From a virus: 26,803 bases of DNA. Made by a program: the position numbers and the translations under genes. Numbering within the stretch: position 1 is the stretch's first letter; each line of letters opens with the position of its first letter. The stretch is from positions 1 through 26,803 of IMG/VR virus record IMGVR_UViG_3300045996_001670; one strand, written 5' to 3'. Under the pieces are notes generated by a model. The model worked only from the letters and a program-made list of their open reading frames with translations, ran no database searches and was not told where the DNA came from. Positions 8,062 to 15,521 of the stretch are shown piece by piece.

Positions 8062-8789
8062 CAGCCGAGATTCGATACGTTCCAGGAGCCGTACGGCACG
8101 CCTGGCGCGCGAATGGAGGACATCAGGGTATCGAGACGGATGCGCCGCGCGGTCTTGTCGTCCGTCATCAGCGCCGCGACCATTTCCTCGTAGTCGTCGA
8201 AGTCCTGCTGGAAGTCCAGGCCCTTAGATGACTTCCAGCGCCATTTGAGACCAGCCAGTAAAACTTCGTCATCGAACAACGGCAGGTCATCATCAAGCGT
8301 GAAACGCGCCTTGCGCGTCACGCTGTCTGCAGTCGTCGCCCAGTTGAAGCTGACGTATTCGAAGTAGCAGGTCTCACCAGCAGCCGGCACAGGATCAAAG
8401 AAGAGCGTGCCGTTGCGGATGCGGTACTCAGGGTACGGTCCAGCCGTCGTGACGGCGAGCCTGCCCTGCCACACTTCAGGCTGCACCGGACCGAACACGA
8501 TAGTCCCCGTGGTTCGGTTCCAGATCGTCTCGTCGATGATCTTCCGGAAGTTGGCCGAGGCGCCGATTATTGACGCCAGCGTGCCCTGGGATGCCGCGGC
8601 GAGCGTCGTGAACGTCGCCTCATCAATCAGCAGCTGCCACTCGTGGCGCCGCGCGAGTTTGCTCCCCTCCTCATTGAGGATGGACAGCATCTGGATGATC
8701 TGGAAGTCGGTCGATGAGACCGCGGTATTGGGTTGCGCAAGACCCAGGCTGGCACAGGCCTCCTGGACGATCTGTACGCAGGTGCGCAT
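8061..8789 (-). CDS. Head-tail adaptor / tail accessory protein (P22 gp4-like role)
   Basis: 242 residues; start codon shares its A with the upstream stop (TGATG at 8789). The N-terminal part is helical (VQIVQEACASLGLAQPNTAV, then FQIIQMLSILNEEGSKLARR and HEWQLL), followed by a beta region and then an acidic helical C-terminus (LFDDEVLLAGLKWRWKSSKG, DFDDYEEMVAAL). The sequence order, SLGL...LLNEEG..LARRHEW.. and ..LKWRWK..KG.D.., is that of the podophage tail adaptor family which sits on the portal ring and connects it to the tail tube. Position directly before the tail tube gene supports this. Confidence 0.85.
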   Translation of the reverse strand: MRTCVQIVQEACASLGLAQPNTAVSSTDFQIIQMLSILNEEGSKLARRHEWQLLIDEATFTTLAAASQGTLASIIGASANFRKIIDETIWNRTTGTIVFGPVQPEVWQGRLAVTTAGPYPEYRIRNGTLFFDPVPAAGETCYFEYVSFNWATTADSVTRKARFTLDDDLPLFDDEVLLAGLKWRWKSSKGLDFQQDFDDYEEMVAALMTDDKTARRIRLDTLMSSIRAPGVPYGSWNVSNLG

Positions 8790-9409
8790 CAGCCGCGCGC
8801 CCGTCTGCCACTGACCGGCGGTTCAGCGGGCGATGCAGCCTGTGAGCGAAGCTCTGAAATCTGGCCCTGCATCTCGTCCTGCAGCTGCTTCAGCGCCTCG
8901 TTCTCGCTTCGAAGGTTGGCTAGCTCAGAGGCTGCTCCGTTGGTGGCGCGCGCCTCCAGGAATGCCCGAGCCTTCTGCTGGAGTGTGCGCGAGCCCAGCC
9001 CGAGCTGTCGCAGAACCTCTTCATTCGCGTGCGCGATGTCCTCCACAGCGTGGATGCCGCACCGCGCGCAGTTCTTGGCCTCGGCAGGAGTAATTGCTGG
9101 CCAGTTCTTGATTGGATACCCGTCAACCTGGCATTCCTCGCCCTTGCGAAACGCCTCGTAGACATCTCGAAATTGCTGCACCCAGCGGCTGTTCATCTCG
9201 CGCGGACGGTCCCGTGCGGCCTTTGCCATCTGTTCAATCCACTGCAGGGCCGGAAACTCAGACTCATCCCTGCTACCGCGCTGCTGGACGATCACCCAAT
9301 CCTCGTCTTTCATCACGATCGCGCCGGCAAGCAGGGAGCCTTCGCGGTCCTCAACGGCCCTGCGCTCGTAACGAAAGGCCGGCGGCCTTGCTTCTGATGG
9401 GAAGTCCAA
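8789..9409 (-). CDS. Helix-hairpin-helix and coiled-coil virion-region protein, TTG start
   Basis: 206 residues from a TTG at 9409, chosen because GGAG lies 7 nt upstream (GGAGAACTAAA then TTG); an alternative TTG at 9463 has no ribosome site and would put the terminator hairpin inside the gene. Residues about 90-150 contain CARCGIHAVEDIAHANEEVL and then RQLGLGSRTLQQKARAFLEA, a helix-hairpin-helix-like pair, followed by a leucine/glutamate coiled coil (LANLRSENEALKQLQDEMQG). Cysteines at the ARCG motif could bind metal. Found between decoration protein and tail adaptor; similar small proteins occur at this place in related phages but their role is not known to me. Directly downstream of an intrinsic terminator. 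Confidence 0.75.
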   Translation of the reverse strand: MDFPSEARPPAFRYERRAVEDREGSLLAGAIVMKDEDWVIVQQRGSRDESEFPALQWIEQMAKAARDRPREMNSRWVQQFRDVYEAFRKGEECQVDGYPIKNWPAITPAEAKNCARCGIHAVEDIAHANEEVLRQLGLGSRTLQQKARAFLEARATNGAASELANLRSENEALKQLQDEMQGQISELRSQAASPAEPPVSGRRARG

Positions 9410-9420
9410 TTTAGTTCTCC

Positions 9421-9452
9421 AAAAAGAGGCTGCCGGTAGCGATCCGGCAGCC
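9421..9452 (-). terminator. Intrinsic terminator after the capsid genes
   Basis: On the minus strand a perfect 9-bp stem GGCTGCCGG/CCGGCAGCC (9444-9452 and 9428-9436) with a 7-nt loop is followed by TCTTTTT. It lies 11 nt beyond the stop of the decoration-like gene. The T tract runs straight into GGAG, the ribosome site of the next gene, so there is no room for a promoter in between and downstream genes must be read by transcripts that pass the terminator. Confidence 0.85.
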
Positions 9453-9463
9453 GGGTTGCCCAA

Positions 9464-9925
9464 TCAGTAGGGGAACTGGCACATCACGATCTTTGCCGAG
9501 GCATCCACCGCGTATGCACAGATCGCATCGGTTGCCGCAGCAGTGACGTCCAGGGTGCCGTCGGTTGAGCCGGTGGGAGTCAAAGGATCGCCATCTGCGC
9601 CCGCGGTGAGCGCGGTCGTGAGAGTTGCGACGCCGGTGACCTGAATCCAGCAGTACTGGCCGTCGGTCGGAGCAGAGAGCAGAACACCTGCGCCGATCTC
9701 TGCGGAGTCGGACAGATCGGAAGTGACCACCGCAGATGCACCTGCGGAAGTGCCGCCGGGTGCATAGATGTAGCAGACGTTACCTGCCACTGCCGCGACA
9801 GGCCCTGCCCCAGTGTCGTACTGCACGTATCGGTAGATCTTCCCGGTGTAATCCTGAAAGATCGATCCAATCGGATGCAGCGCATCGGTGGAAGCAGCTG
9901 TGAGATTTACGCCAACGCCAAACAT
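9464..9925 (-). CDS. Capsid decoration/head-stabilising-like protein
   Basis: 153 residues, ATG with AAGGAG 8 nt upstream, 12 bp after the major capsid gene. The protein is small, beta-rich and poor in charge, with many Ala/Thr/Gly residues: GSIFQDYTGKIYRYVQYDTG, AGVLLSAPTDGQYCWIQVTG and TLTTALTAGADGDPLTPTGS. This resembles the cement/decoration proteins encoded next to phage capsid genes, which bind the outside of the mature head; the Ala/Gly-rich T-G-x-D-G-x-L motif near the end is common in that group. A terminator follows, so it shares the high-expression segment with the capsid. Assignment by composition and position. Confidence 0.7.
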   Translation of the reverse strand: MFGVGVNLTAASTDALHPIGSIFQDYTGKIYRYVQYDTGAGPVAAVAGNVCYIYAPGGTSAGASAVVTSDLSDSAEIGAGVLLSAPTDGQYCWIQVTGVATLTTALTAGADGDPLTPTGSTDGTLDVTAAATDAICAYAVDASAKIVMCQFPY

Positions 9926-9937
9926 TGTTGCTGCTCC

Positions 9938-10924
9938 TTATGCCTTGACCAAGCCCTGAAGGCTTCGGTTAGTGACGATCAGGTTGCCCATGGTGATGAT
10001 CGGCATCACGACGGCTTCCTGGTTGACCGAGTTCTTCTCGTCCAGCATCTCCATCCAGGCATCCTGGTGAGCGACGAACTTGAAGAAGTCGGTGTTGATG
10101 AAGTACATGTGCGCCGACGGGATGCCGGATGCAGCGGTGTCGTGCCACACCTCGGCCTGCTTGTACCGCAGCTTCACCATGCCGCCCTGGCCGTCATCGT
10201 TCGGCGCGTACCGCTTCAGCGAGGTCTGGGACTGCTCGTAGAACGTGAAGTAGTCTTCCGATGCGATGATGAGGTCAGGGTGATCGGCGCCACGCGTCAG
10301 ACGCAGCCACAGCGGAAGCATCAAGGACTCGATGGTCGTGGCGCTCGGAGTGATGGCGCCGCCACCCTGAAGGGGGGCCGCCGCGGATTGCACGATGTTC
10401 TTCCAGAAGGTGAAGGTCGTGCTATTGATGCCACCCACAGTGCCGGTGCCGGCATCGGAGATCAGGGCTTGCAGGCCGTTGATCTGGTTGGTCAGCGAGC
10501 CAGCCGAGTAGAAGTCGGCCGACATGCCGTTCGCCATCGAGCGCTTCGCGTTCTGAAGGCGCGACTTCACCAGGTTGACGATGCGAGATTCACCGCTGTT
10601 CTTGCGGATTTCCTCGCCGCTCGCCGTCACGTGAATGGCGATCTGCCGCCACGCGAACTCGACCGAGCTCAACACCTCGCTGTTGGTGATGTTGAGCTCG
10701 TCGTACCCGCTGTAGCGCTGGTAGGTCTGGTTATCCTCGAAATCGATGTTTCGAGTGATCGAAAGGCCGCCGTCTTCTTTCTCGACGCCGCCTTTCTCGG
10801 TGATGCGCCGGAACAGCGCGTTGTGGTTCGAAACGTTATCGACGAACTCGCCCTTGTGGTTGCGATAAGTCGTCGAAACAAGCTCTGTGAACGTCGTGAA
10901 TGACGTAGAGGCAGGTACTGCCAT
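9938..10924 (-). CDS. Major capsid protein
   Basis: 328 residues, ATG with GGAG 9 nt upstream. The sequence follows the major capsid protein pattern of BPP-1-like podophages: an N-terminal arm (FTELVSTTYRNHKGEFVDNV), a middle helix region KSRLQNAKRSMANGMSADFY, the segment NQINGLQALISDAGTGTVGG and INSTTFTFWKN, then LRLTRGADHPDLIIASEDYF and a C-terminal NTDFFKFVAHQDAWMEM. By family it forms the icosahedral shell with an HK97-like fold. It is preceded by the scaffold gene and followed by a decoration-like gene and terminator, as expected for the most abundant virion protein. Confidence 0.92.
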   Translation of the reverse strand: MAVPASTSFTTFTELVSTTYRNHKGEFVDNVSNHNALFRRITEKGGVEKEDGGLSITRNIDFEDNQTYQRYSGYDELNITNSEVLSSVEFAWRQIAIHVTASGEEIRKNSGESRIVNLVKSRLQNAKRSMANGMSADFYSAGSLTNQINGLQALISDAGTGTVGGINSTTFTFWKNIVQSAAAPLQGGGAITPSATTIESLMLPLWLRLTRGADHPDLIIASEDYFTFYEQSQTSLKRYAPNDDGQGGMVKLRYKQAEVWHDTAASGIPSAHMYFINTDFFKFVAHQDAWMEMLDEKNSVNQEAVVMPIITMGNLIVTNRSLQGLVKA

Positions 10925-10957
10925 TGTTCAAGGCTCCAAACACGTGTGAATCCTCCA

Positions 10958-12046
10958 TCACGCGCGTCCTTCAGCCTTCATCTGGCTAAAAGTCGCTCTG
11001 ATGGTGTCATCCATCGTGCCCTTCGCTGTTGAACCGGCAGGGGTCGCCCCGCGGGTGCGAACATTAATCGAAGAAGCTCTCGCGGCCTTGGCAGCTAGGT
11101 CTGCCTTCTGCTTCGCCTGCTCTTGCTGCTTGCGCTGCTCGAGCGTGGCTACCACAGTGTCACTCAGCCTGCACGCCTTGTCGTAGGCGACCTTCAGGTC
11201 CCGAGTGGCGCCGCTCTTAATCAAGCGTTCCATCTCTGCAATGACTTCCGGGTCTCCCAGGAACTCGTTCTTCGGGTCAGCGAAAAACGCTTCGGTCTGA
11301 GAAATGTACGGAGCCAGCTGCACTTCGCTCAGTGCTTTCCTCGTCTGCTCCAGCTCTCGTGAGAGGCTGTCGTAGCGCGGATCCTGAGCCGGCGCTCGCT
11401 GAGGGTTGTTTAGACCATCAACGATCGCCTGCGGATTGATACCAACATTGGAGGCAATTTGCAACAGCGTGTAGACCTTTTCTTGGTCGCTGCCGTTGTA
11501 GAGAGTGCGTTGGAAGTTCAACAGGCCGCTGATGTTCTCGACAGCGTTCTGCCCCGCCACCTGAAACACGTCGGAGTGCGGACGGATCACCGCGTCGAGC
11601 GTGTCGAAGGTCGCAGCTTTCCCGCGGTACTTCTCGATACCCTGGTGGAAGTCCTCCTCGCGCCGGTGGATCTCCTCGCGCACAGTTGGCGGGAGTGTCG
11701 CCCATTCGGCCTTGCGCTCCGCCTTCCAGGACTTCGGGGCCTCGCCGAACTTGTCGGCTACTGGAGCGTCGGTGGTGGCAGCCGTCTCGGCTTTGACAGC
11801 TGCAGCGCCTGGCTGACCGTCATCAGCAACAGCGGGCTTTGCGAACTTGCCGGCAGGGTCCCGAGCTCGGCCTGTGCCGCTCTCAGGATCCTTCGCAACA
11901 GCCGGCGCTCCCGCTTGGTCATCGCTGCCTCGCGTCTTGATGTCCGCCAGGGTGCTGCGGATCGTCTCTTCCATCGAAGGTGCCGCTGTCGTCTCGACGG
12001 TGGCACTCGTGGATGTTTCGGTGGTACTCGGTTCGTTGTCTGCCAT
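10958..12046 (-). CDS. Capsid scaffold protein
   Basis: 362 residues, highly charged, acidic N-terminus rich in Thr/Ser/Ala and unlikely to be globular. A conserved-looking core reads FGEAPKSWKAERKAEWATLP, PPTVREEIHRREEDFHQGIE, a motif common in phage scaffold proteins (KSWxxE.+..W..LP...+..I..RE.....GI). The middle and C-terminal parts are helical (YDSLSRELEQTRKALSEVQL; TLEQRKQQEQAKQKADLAAK). It ends with DTIRATFSQMKAEGRA, and a matching segment EETIRSTLADIKTRG occurs near the N-terminus (about 27-41), a possible repeat. Its place directly before the capsid gene fits. By family it guides procapsid assembly and is then expelled. Confidence 0.85.
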   Translation of the reverse strand: MADNEPSTTETSTSATVETTAAPSMEETIRSTLADIKTRGSDDQAGAPAVAKDPESGTGRARDPAGKFAKPAVADDGQPGAAAVKAETAATTDAPVADKFGEAPKSWKAERKAEWATLPPTVREEIHRREEDFHQGIEKYRGKAATFDTLDAVIRPHSDVFQVAGQNAVENISGLLNFQRTLYNGSDQEKVYTLLQIASNVGINPQAIVDGLNNPQRAPAQDPRYDSLSRELEQTRKALSEVQLAPYISQTEAFFADPKNEFLGDPEVIAEMERLIKSGATRDLKVAYDKACRLSDTVVATLEQRKQQEQAKQKADLAAKAARASSINVRTRGATPAGSTAKGTMDDTIRATFSQMKAEGRA

Positions 12047-12049
12047 TGG

Positions 12050-12403
12050 TCATCCAAGGTGGCGCCGCTTCTGCGGCGAAAGCTGGTAATACGCGCGCCG
12101 AACAGCCTCATCGAGGCGCTTCTCGTAGCGATGCTCTACGTACTGCTGCTGGCGCTGGGCGTGCTCCTTCTCGGCCGCCATCCCCTCCCATGGACGCGAA
12201 CCGGTTCGAGCAAGGTCATCTCGACGGGCTTTGGCGCCTTCCACCCATTTTCCAGTGACCGGGCTCACGTAGCCAGGGGTGTCGCTGCGCACGTAGTGCA
12301 CGTCGGCAGGCTGCTGGTAGTCGGCTGTCACCTCGACCATCGCGCCTTGACTGCCGTCTTCGCGGGTGGCGCGTGGGTCCCAGATGTATCTACGGCGCGG
12401 CAT
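12050..12403 (-). CDS. Small conserved phage protein beside the scaffold gene
   Basis: 117 residues from the ATG at 12403, which has GGAGG 6 nt upstream; an upstream ATG at 12436 lacks such a site. It starts MPRRRYIWDPRATREDG and contains YVRSDTPGYVSPVTGKWVEG followed by KARRDDLARTGSRPWEG. The pattern D-x-P-Y-x-SPxTGKxxxxxxxRRDDLxRxGxRP is widespread in small proteins encoded between portal and scaffold genes of podophages. The C-terminal half is a basic helix with RxEKRxDEAVRRAYYQL. Function of the family is unknown to me; a virion-assembly role is likely from position only. The gene overlaps the preceding one by 14 bp. Confidence 0.8.
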   Translation of the reverse strand: MPRRRYIWDPRATREDGSQGAMVEVTADYQQPADVHYVRSDTPGYVSPVTGKWVEGAKARRDDLARTGSRPWEGMAAEKEHAQRQQQYVEHRYEKRLDEAVRRAYYQLSPQKRRHLG

Positions 12404-12581
12404 CTTTGCCCTCCAACTGCACTCTGGTGCGTCCATCGCGCAATATGCATTGAGGCATTGTGCAAGACGGCCATTGCTTCCATTTGGAGCCGCACGTGCA
12501 GTACCGATCTCCGTCAGCGCCCATGGTTTGGTCGTCCGGCTTCAGGTCGGCCTTCCAATTGTCCATCCCGCCGTTGCTCAT
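12390..12581 (-). CDS. Small cysteine-cluster protein
   Basis: 63 residues from the ATG at 12581, which overlaps the upstream stop as ATGA; GAGG lies 8 nt before it. The centre carries a cysteine cluster, YCTCGSKWKQWPSCTMPQC, four cysteines arranged to bind one zinc. Third of three small cysteine-rich genes in a row between portal and scaffold. Nothing indicates an enzyme. Possible roles are virion-assembly or early-to-late regulatory functions; none can be shown. Confidence 0.75.
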   Translation of the reverse strand: MSNGGMDNWKADLKPDDQTMGADGDRYCTCGSKWKQWPSCTMPQCILRDGRTRVQLEGKDAAP

Positions 12582-12787
12582 GGCTTCGACCTCGGATCTT
12601 TCTGGAACTTGCCACACCAGTGATTGGCATCAACATCCGGCCATGCATTCCATGCATGATGCGGAGGGTTGTACCGGCATTTGCCACCAGGCAAGTGCGA
12701 CCCAGGAGGCTCGCTGCTCTTGAAGAATGAGCAATCCTCGCATCTCGCAAGATCCCGCCAATGCGGTCGCAGATTCGGATGGATCAT
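12578..12787 (-). CDS. Small zinc-binding-like protein, paralogue of the next upstream gene
   Basis: 69 residues. Cysteine pattern C16-x2-C19 (CEDCSFF), C37 (CRYNPP) and C58 in HWCGKF. The same order CxxCxFF ... CR(Y/F)xPP ... WCG(E/K)(F/Y) occurs in the gene immediately upstream (12806-13036), so the pair are probable paralogues of a phage zinc-ribbon family. A GGGGAG 11 nt before the ATG is the likely ribosome site; it lies in a stretch that resembles the portal gene 3' end. The stop overlaps the next start (ATGA). Function unknown. Confidence 0.8.
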   Translation of the reverse strand: MIHPNLRPHWRDLARCEDCSFFKSSEPPGSHLPGGKCRYNPPHHAWNAWPDVDANHWCGKFQKDPRSKP

Positions 12788-12822
12788 GCGTCGACCAACT
12801 CCCCGTCAATCTCGCCCATCTG
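12784..12822 (-). other. Echo of the portal gene 3' end
   Basis: In a frame different from the gene that covers it, this stretch reads QMGEIDGELVDA then a stop. The true portal gene ends QMGRIEGELADV then a stop (13210-13248). Eight of twelve residues are identical and the rest mostly similar; the bases agree at roughly 24 of 39 positions. In both places the segment also carries the purine-rich ribosome site for the next gene. Likely a relic of duplication or recombination, or chance; not translated in this frame as far as can be seen. Confidence 0.45.
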
Positions 12823-13036
12823 GTTCTTCTGAAGACTCCCGCTTTGGGAACTCTTCCACGGTGTTCTCCCCGTACTTGTATTCACCGCACCAATCCCAGT
12901 AGCGAACAATCGGGAAGTCACCTGGCCTGTTGGTTGCAGGAGGAAACCTGCGACAGAATGCAGAATCAGTTCCGATATCGTCACGGTTGTGCTTTTCATC
13001 AAAAAACATACATTCGCAGCAAGCATACTTAGCCAT
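12806..13036 (-). CDS. Small zinc-binding-like protein
   Basis: 76 residues; ATG with GGAG 9 nt upstream, overlapping the preceding gene by 8 bp. Cysteines at 6, 7 and 9 (YACCECMFF), C28 (CRRFPP) and C50 in WDWCGEY. The order of motifs matches the downstream neighbour at 12578-12787. The last 16 residues (rich in Glu, Ser and Asp) are encoded by bases that, in another frame, resemble the portal gene C-terminus, so the tail of this protein may be a recent addition. An 80-residue ORF in a second frame over the same bases lacks conserved features and is taken as a shadow. Confidence 0.8.
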   Translation of the reverse strand: MAKYACCECMFFDEKHNRDDIGTDSAFCRRFPPATNRPGDFPIVRYWDWCGEYKYGENTVEEFPKRESSEEPDGRD

Positions 13037-13217
13037 CCGAATCGTCTCCTTCCCGGACGAAGTTGACTATCAGCGTGTCATCGCCAAACACCGCTGCGCT
13101 TTCAGCCACGAAGCCGGCGCGAGCCAATTGTCTGGGATCGATCTTGATGAACATCCGTTCTTCATCAACGACGACCGTTGCTTTAATCTCGAACTGCTCT
13201 TTGGTTGATCTAGACAT
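13029..13217 (-). CDS. Small hypothetical protein after the portal gene
   Basis: 62 residues from the ATG at 13217, which sits inside the last codons of the portal gene (8-bp overlap); GGAG is 9 nt upstream within the portal coding sequence. The protein reads as a compact alternating beta/alpha unit: EIKATVVVDEERMFIKIDPR then LARAGFVAESAAVFGDDTLI and VNFVREGDD. No cysteines, membrane segment or known motif. Unknown function. Confidence 0.7.
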   Translation of the reverse strand: MSRSTKEQFEIKATVVVDEERMFIKIDPRQLARAGFVAESAAVFGDDTLIVNFVREGDDSDG

Positions 13218-15216
13218 CTGCAAGCTCTCCCTCAATACGACCCATTTGGTCGGCTTGCGCGCGAATACGCTTGGGCTTCTTCAGCGTCTCCATGATCGGT
13301 TTCAGCATCAGTTCCATCGCTCTGCCGTCCGGCGAAGGCTCTTGAGGCTGCTGAGGCGCCGGCATCTGGATCTGCTCAATGGCGTCTTCCACGGCCGAGC
13401 CCATGCGTGCACGACGCGCGATGGACAGCGCCACCGACTTGATGAGGTCGATGCTGATCATCCCCGACTGCAGCCCAGGCATCGCGCCCTTGATGAAGTC
13501 CATGATCGCCGTCAGAGCCTCCTGGACGCCGGCCATGTCCATCTCCAGCGTCTCGGCGATAGTGCTGTCGGTCTCGATGTCGACCTTGTAGCAGCGCTGC
13601 CTGTCGGACTTCATGACCTCGCTGATCTCTTCCCAGCTCGGTGACTCTGCAGCTTTGACGGCCTTCGGGTCCGGTTGTGGTGGCGGCATGGGCTGACCGG
13701 TTCCTGGATCGACCTGCGGCGGCGCCATCTGTGCCTGCTGGAGTTGCATCTGCGCGGCCTGCTTCTCCTGGGCCGTCGGGTACTGCAATCCGGTGATCTC
13801 GGCGAACGTCTGCCAGTCGTACTTGGAGCACATCACGTCGGCGATCAGACGCATGACTTCGCGTCCGAAGCGCTTCACCTCGCGCTGGAGGGTCTTGAGC
13901 CGCAGTCCGCCGAACTGTGCCTTGAGGCGCTGCGCGGTAGCAGTCTCGCTCGCCTCGGTGGCGCCGCGGATCACGTCCGAGATCCCAGTCAGTTCGTAAA
14001 TCGTCTGCTTGCACTCGTTCTGGGCCGAGTAGAGCGCGTCCAGCACGTTCGCGATATCGCCCACCGGCATCATCCAGATTGCCTTGGCCAGCCCGCCCAT
14101 GCGGTAGTACTTGGCCGTGTTCTGCACCGGAATCATGTCCGTGTTGTCGGCCTCGTCCAGGAGCTTCGTCACCTCGCTCATGGTGGCATCGTAGACACCG
14201 CGCACCTTGCACACGCGCACGATCGCGTTGATGCGCTGGCTGATCCGCTCGAGCTCCCGGGCCTTGACCTCGTACATGTGGTACAGCGGTCGCGGGACAA
14301 TGCTGCGGCCGTTCTTGATGGCCATGAGAGGCTTCGGGATGGGCCAGAAGCCGTCGATCTCCATTGGGTCTTGCTCAACCAGCAGCGGGCCATCCTTCCA
14401 GCCGGTGCTGATGAAGATCACCTGCATCGTGTCCTTGTCCCAGATCTCGATGACCTGGGCGGTACCGAAAGCGCGCTTCTCATCGTCCTTCCACTTGTTC
14501 ATGCCCTCGGGATAGTTCAGCGGCACCTTGTCCGCCAGGTCCTGGCCGAACATCTCCACAAGCTGCTCGTGGGTGAAATCGTGCTCGAAGCCTATCCAGG
14601 GCACATGCCGCCAGCGCTTGCCAGGCCCACGGCGGAAGCGATCCCACTGCACGTGCTCAATGACGCACTTTTCACTGACCTTCTGCTCCATCGGCTCGGG
14701 CTGAGCGTCAGGACCAGCATCAGGCGGCGGATCCTTCATCATCGGCTCGCCCTTCTCATTCATGATTGGCGCAAACTTCGGCTCGTACTTCACCCGCACG
14801 ATACCGCGGCCGGTCACGATGCAGTCGAGCACTGCGTCTTCCAGGGTGTCGTAGAAGTCCTCGGTGTCGATCGCGTACGAAAGCGAGCGCTCGAGCACCT
14901 GCGAAACCGCCTTGCCCAACGGATCGGCATCACGGAAGCGCCTACGTACATCAGGCTGCGGCGCGCTGTTGTATACGGCCGGTAGCAACGTCTCTGTGTT
15001 GCTCCACAGGATGTTGAAGCTGCGGTCACTGCGCGCGTGTCCATCCTTCGTCGGCTGCCCGCCTTCGTAGATCTGGTAGCAGTGCTTCGCCTGCTCGCGC
15101 CACGACTTCTCGTTGCTGTCGGCGAGCGTCCATTCCGTCAGCCAGCGGCGCACGAAGTCGGCCGGCTTCTCCTCTGCCGGCTTGCGCTCTATCTGCTCTA
15201 CCTGCTCCTCGCTCAA
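13210..15216 (-). CDS. Portal protein
   Basis: 668 residues. Start is a TTG at 15216 overlapping the upstream stop as TTGA, with GGAG 7 nt upstream; no ATG lies near. The length and sequence suit a P22/BPP-1-like portal: N-terminal WREQAKHCYQIYEGGQ, SFNILWSNTETLLPAVYNSA (the typical N-x-x-x-S-x-x-x-T-L-x-P-x-x-Y segment), VIEHVQWDRFRRGPGKRW, a long stem region MYEVKARELERISQRINAIV, then TGISDVIRGATEASETATAQ and a helical barrel with Gln/Pro-rich C-terminal extension. By family it forms the dodecameric ring through which DNA enters and leaves, and which binds the terminase. Preceded by the terminase pair. Confidence 0.93.
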   Translation of the reverse strand: MSEEQVEQIERKPAEEKPADFVRRWLTEWTLADSNEKSWREQAKHCYQIYEGGQPTKDGHARSDRSFNILWSNTETLLPAVYNSAPQPDVRRRFRDADPLGKAVSQVLERSLSYAIDTEDFYDTLEDAVLDCIVTGRGIVRVKYEPKFAPIMNEKGEPMMKDPPPDAGPDAQPEPMEQKVSEKCVIEHVQWDRFRRGPGKRWRHVPWIGFEHDFTHEQLVEMFGQDLADKVPLNYPEGMNKWKDDEKRAFGTAQVIEIWDKDTMQVIFISTGWKDGPLLVEQDPMEIDGFWPIPKPLMAIKNGRSIVPRPLYHMYEVKARELERISQRINAIVRVCKVRGVYDATMSEVTKLLDEADNTDMIPVQNTAKYYRMGGLAKAIWMMPVGDIANVLDALYSAQNECKQTIYELTGISDVIRGATEASETATAQRLKAQFGGLRLKTLQREVKRFGREVMRLIADVMCSKYDWQTFAEITGLQYPTAQEKQAAQMQLQQAQMAPPQVDPGTGQPMPPPQPDPKAVKAAESPSWEEISEVMKSDRQRCYKVDIETDSTIAETLEMDMAGVQEALTAIMDFIKGAMPGLQSGMISIDLIKSVALSIARRARMGSAVEDAIEQIQMPAPQQPQEPSPDGRAMELMLKPIMETLKKPKRIRAQADQMGRIEGELADV

Positions 15217-15521
15217 CCTTCGGCTCCAAAGAACGCCACGTCCAGGATTGCGCCAGCCGCCTGTGCGATAAACTGGATTCGCGCGAAGTCCGAGGTAAGC
15301 CGCAGCTCTGCGCCAATGGCTAGAGGCTGGCCAATGGCTGCGGTGGGGGCCGTGCCGTCAGCACGCCACCGGACAGCCTGCGCGGTGCACTGGATAAGCG
15401 CTAGGGCTGTACCGGCAGGGATTCCGCCGGTGATGGTCGAAAGCAGCACTGCATTGTTGATTGCGCCCACCGCGAACTGCGCATGACCGAGACATCGCTC
15501 TGATCGAAAACCATTCTGCAT
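15213..15521 (-). CDS. Small hypothetical protein between terminase and portal
   Basis: 102 residues; ATG shares one base with the terminase stop (TAATG), GGAG 7 nt upstream. Alanine/glycine-rich beta protein with few charges: FAVGAINNAVLLSTITGGIP, GTALALIQCTAQAVRWRADG and FIAQAAGAILDVAFFGAEG. This composition resembles small head or decoration-type proteins. Proteins of this shape occur between the terminase and portal genes of some podophages. No specific function is recognised. Its stop overlaps the portal TTG start. Confidence 0.7.
   Translation of the reverse strand: MQNGFRSERCLGHAQFAVGAINNAVLLSTITGGIPAGTALALIQCTAQAVRWRADGTAPTAAIGQPLAIGAELRLTSDFARIQFIAQAAGAILDVAFFGAEG

Noticed and set aside
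9410-9463. Longer start of the helix-hairpin-helix protein at 9463
   Set aside because: Would place the terminator hairpin inside the coding sequence and has no ribosome site, while the TTG at 9409 has GGAG at proper distance.
9875-10903. 342-residue plus-strand ORF opposite the capsid gene
   Set aside because: Antisense to a confidently identified major capsid gene; no ribosome site.
1-10924. Diversity-generating retroelement, considered because the head genes resemble BPP-1-like phages
   Set aside because: No reverse transcriptase gene and no template/variable repeat pair seen in the window; the fibre end is outside the window, so only absence here can be stated.
11459-12730. 423-residue plus-strand ORF across the scaffold and small genes
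   Set aside because: Antisense to the scaffold and three small genes with coupled starts; no recognisable domain.
12784-13026. 80-residue minus-strand ORF over the first zinc gene
   Set aside because: Other frame of the 76-residue zinc gene, which has the conserved cysteines and a better ribosome site; only its last 12 codons are of interest, as an echo of the portal end.
13675-14985. 436-residue plus-strand ORF opposite the portal gene
   Set aside because: Antisense shadow of a recognised gene; no ribosome site, composition rich in Leu/Arg/His from complementary GC-rich codons.
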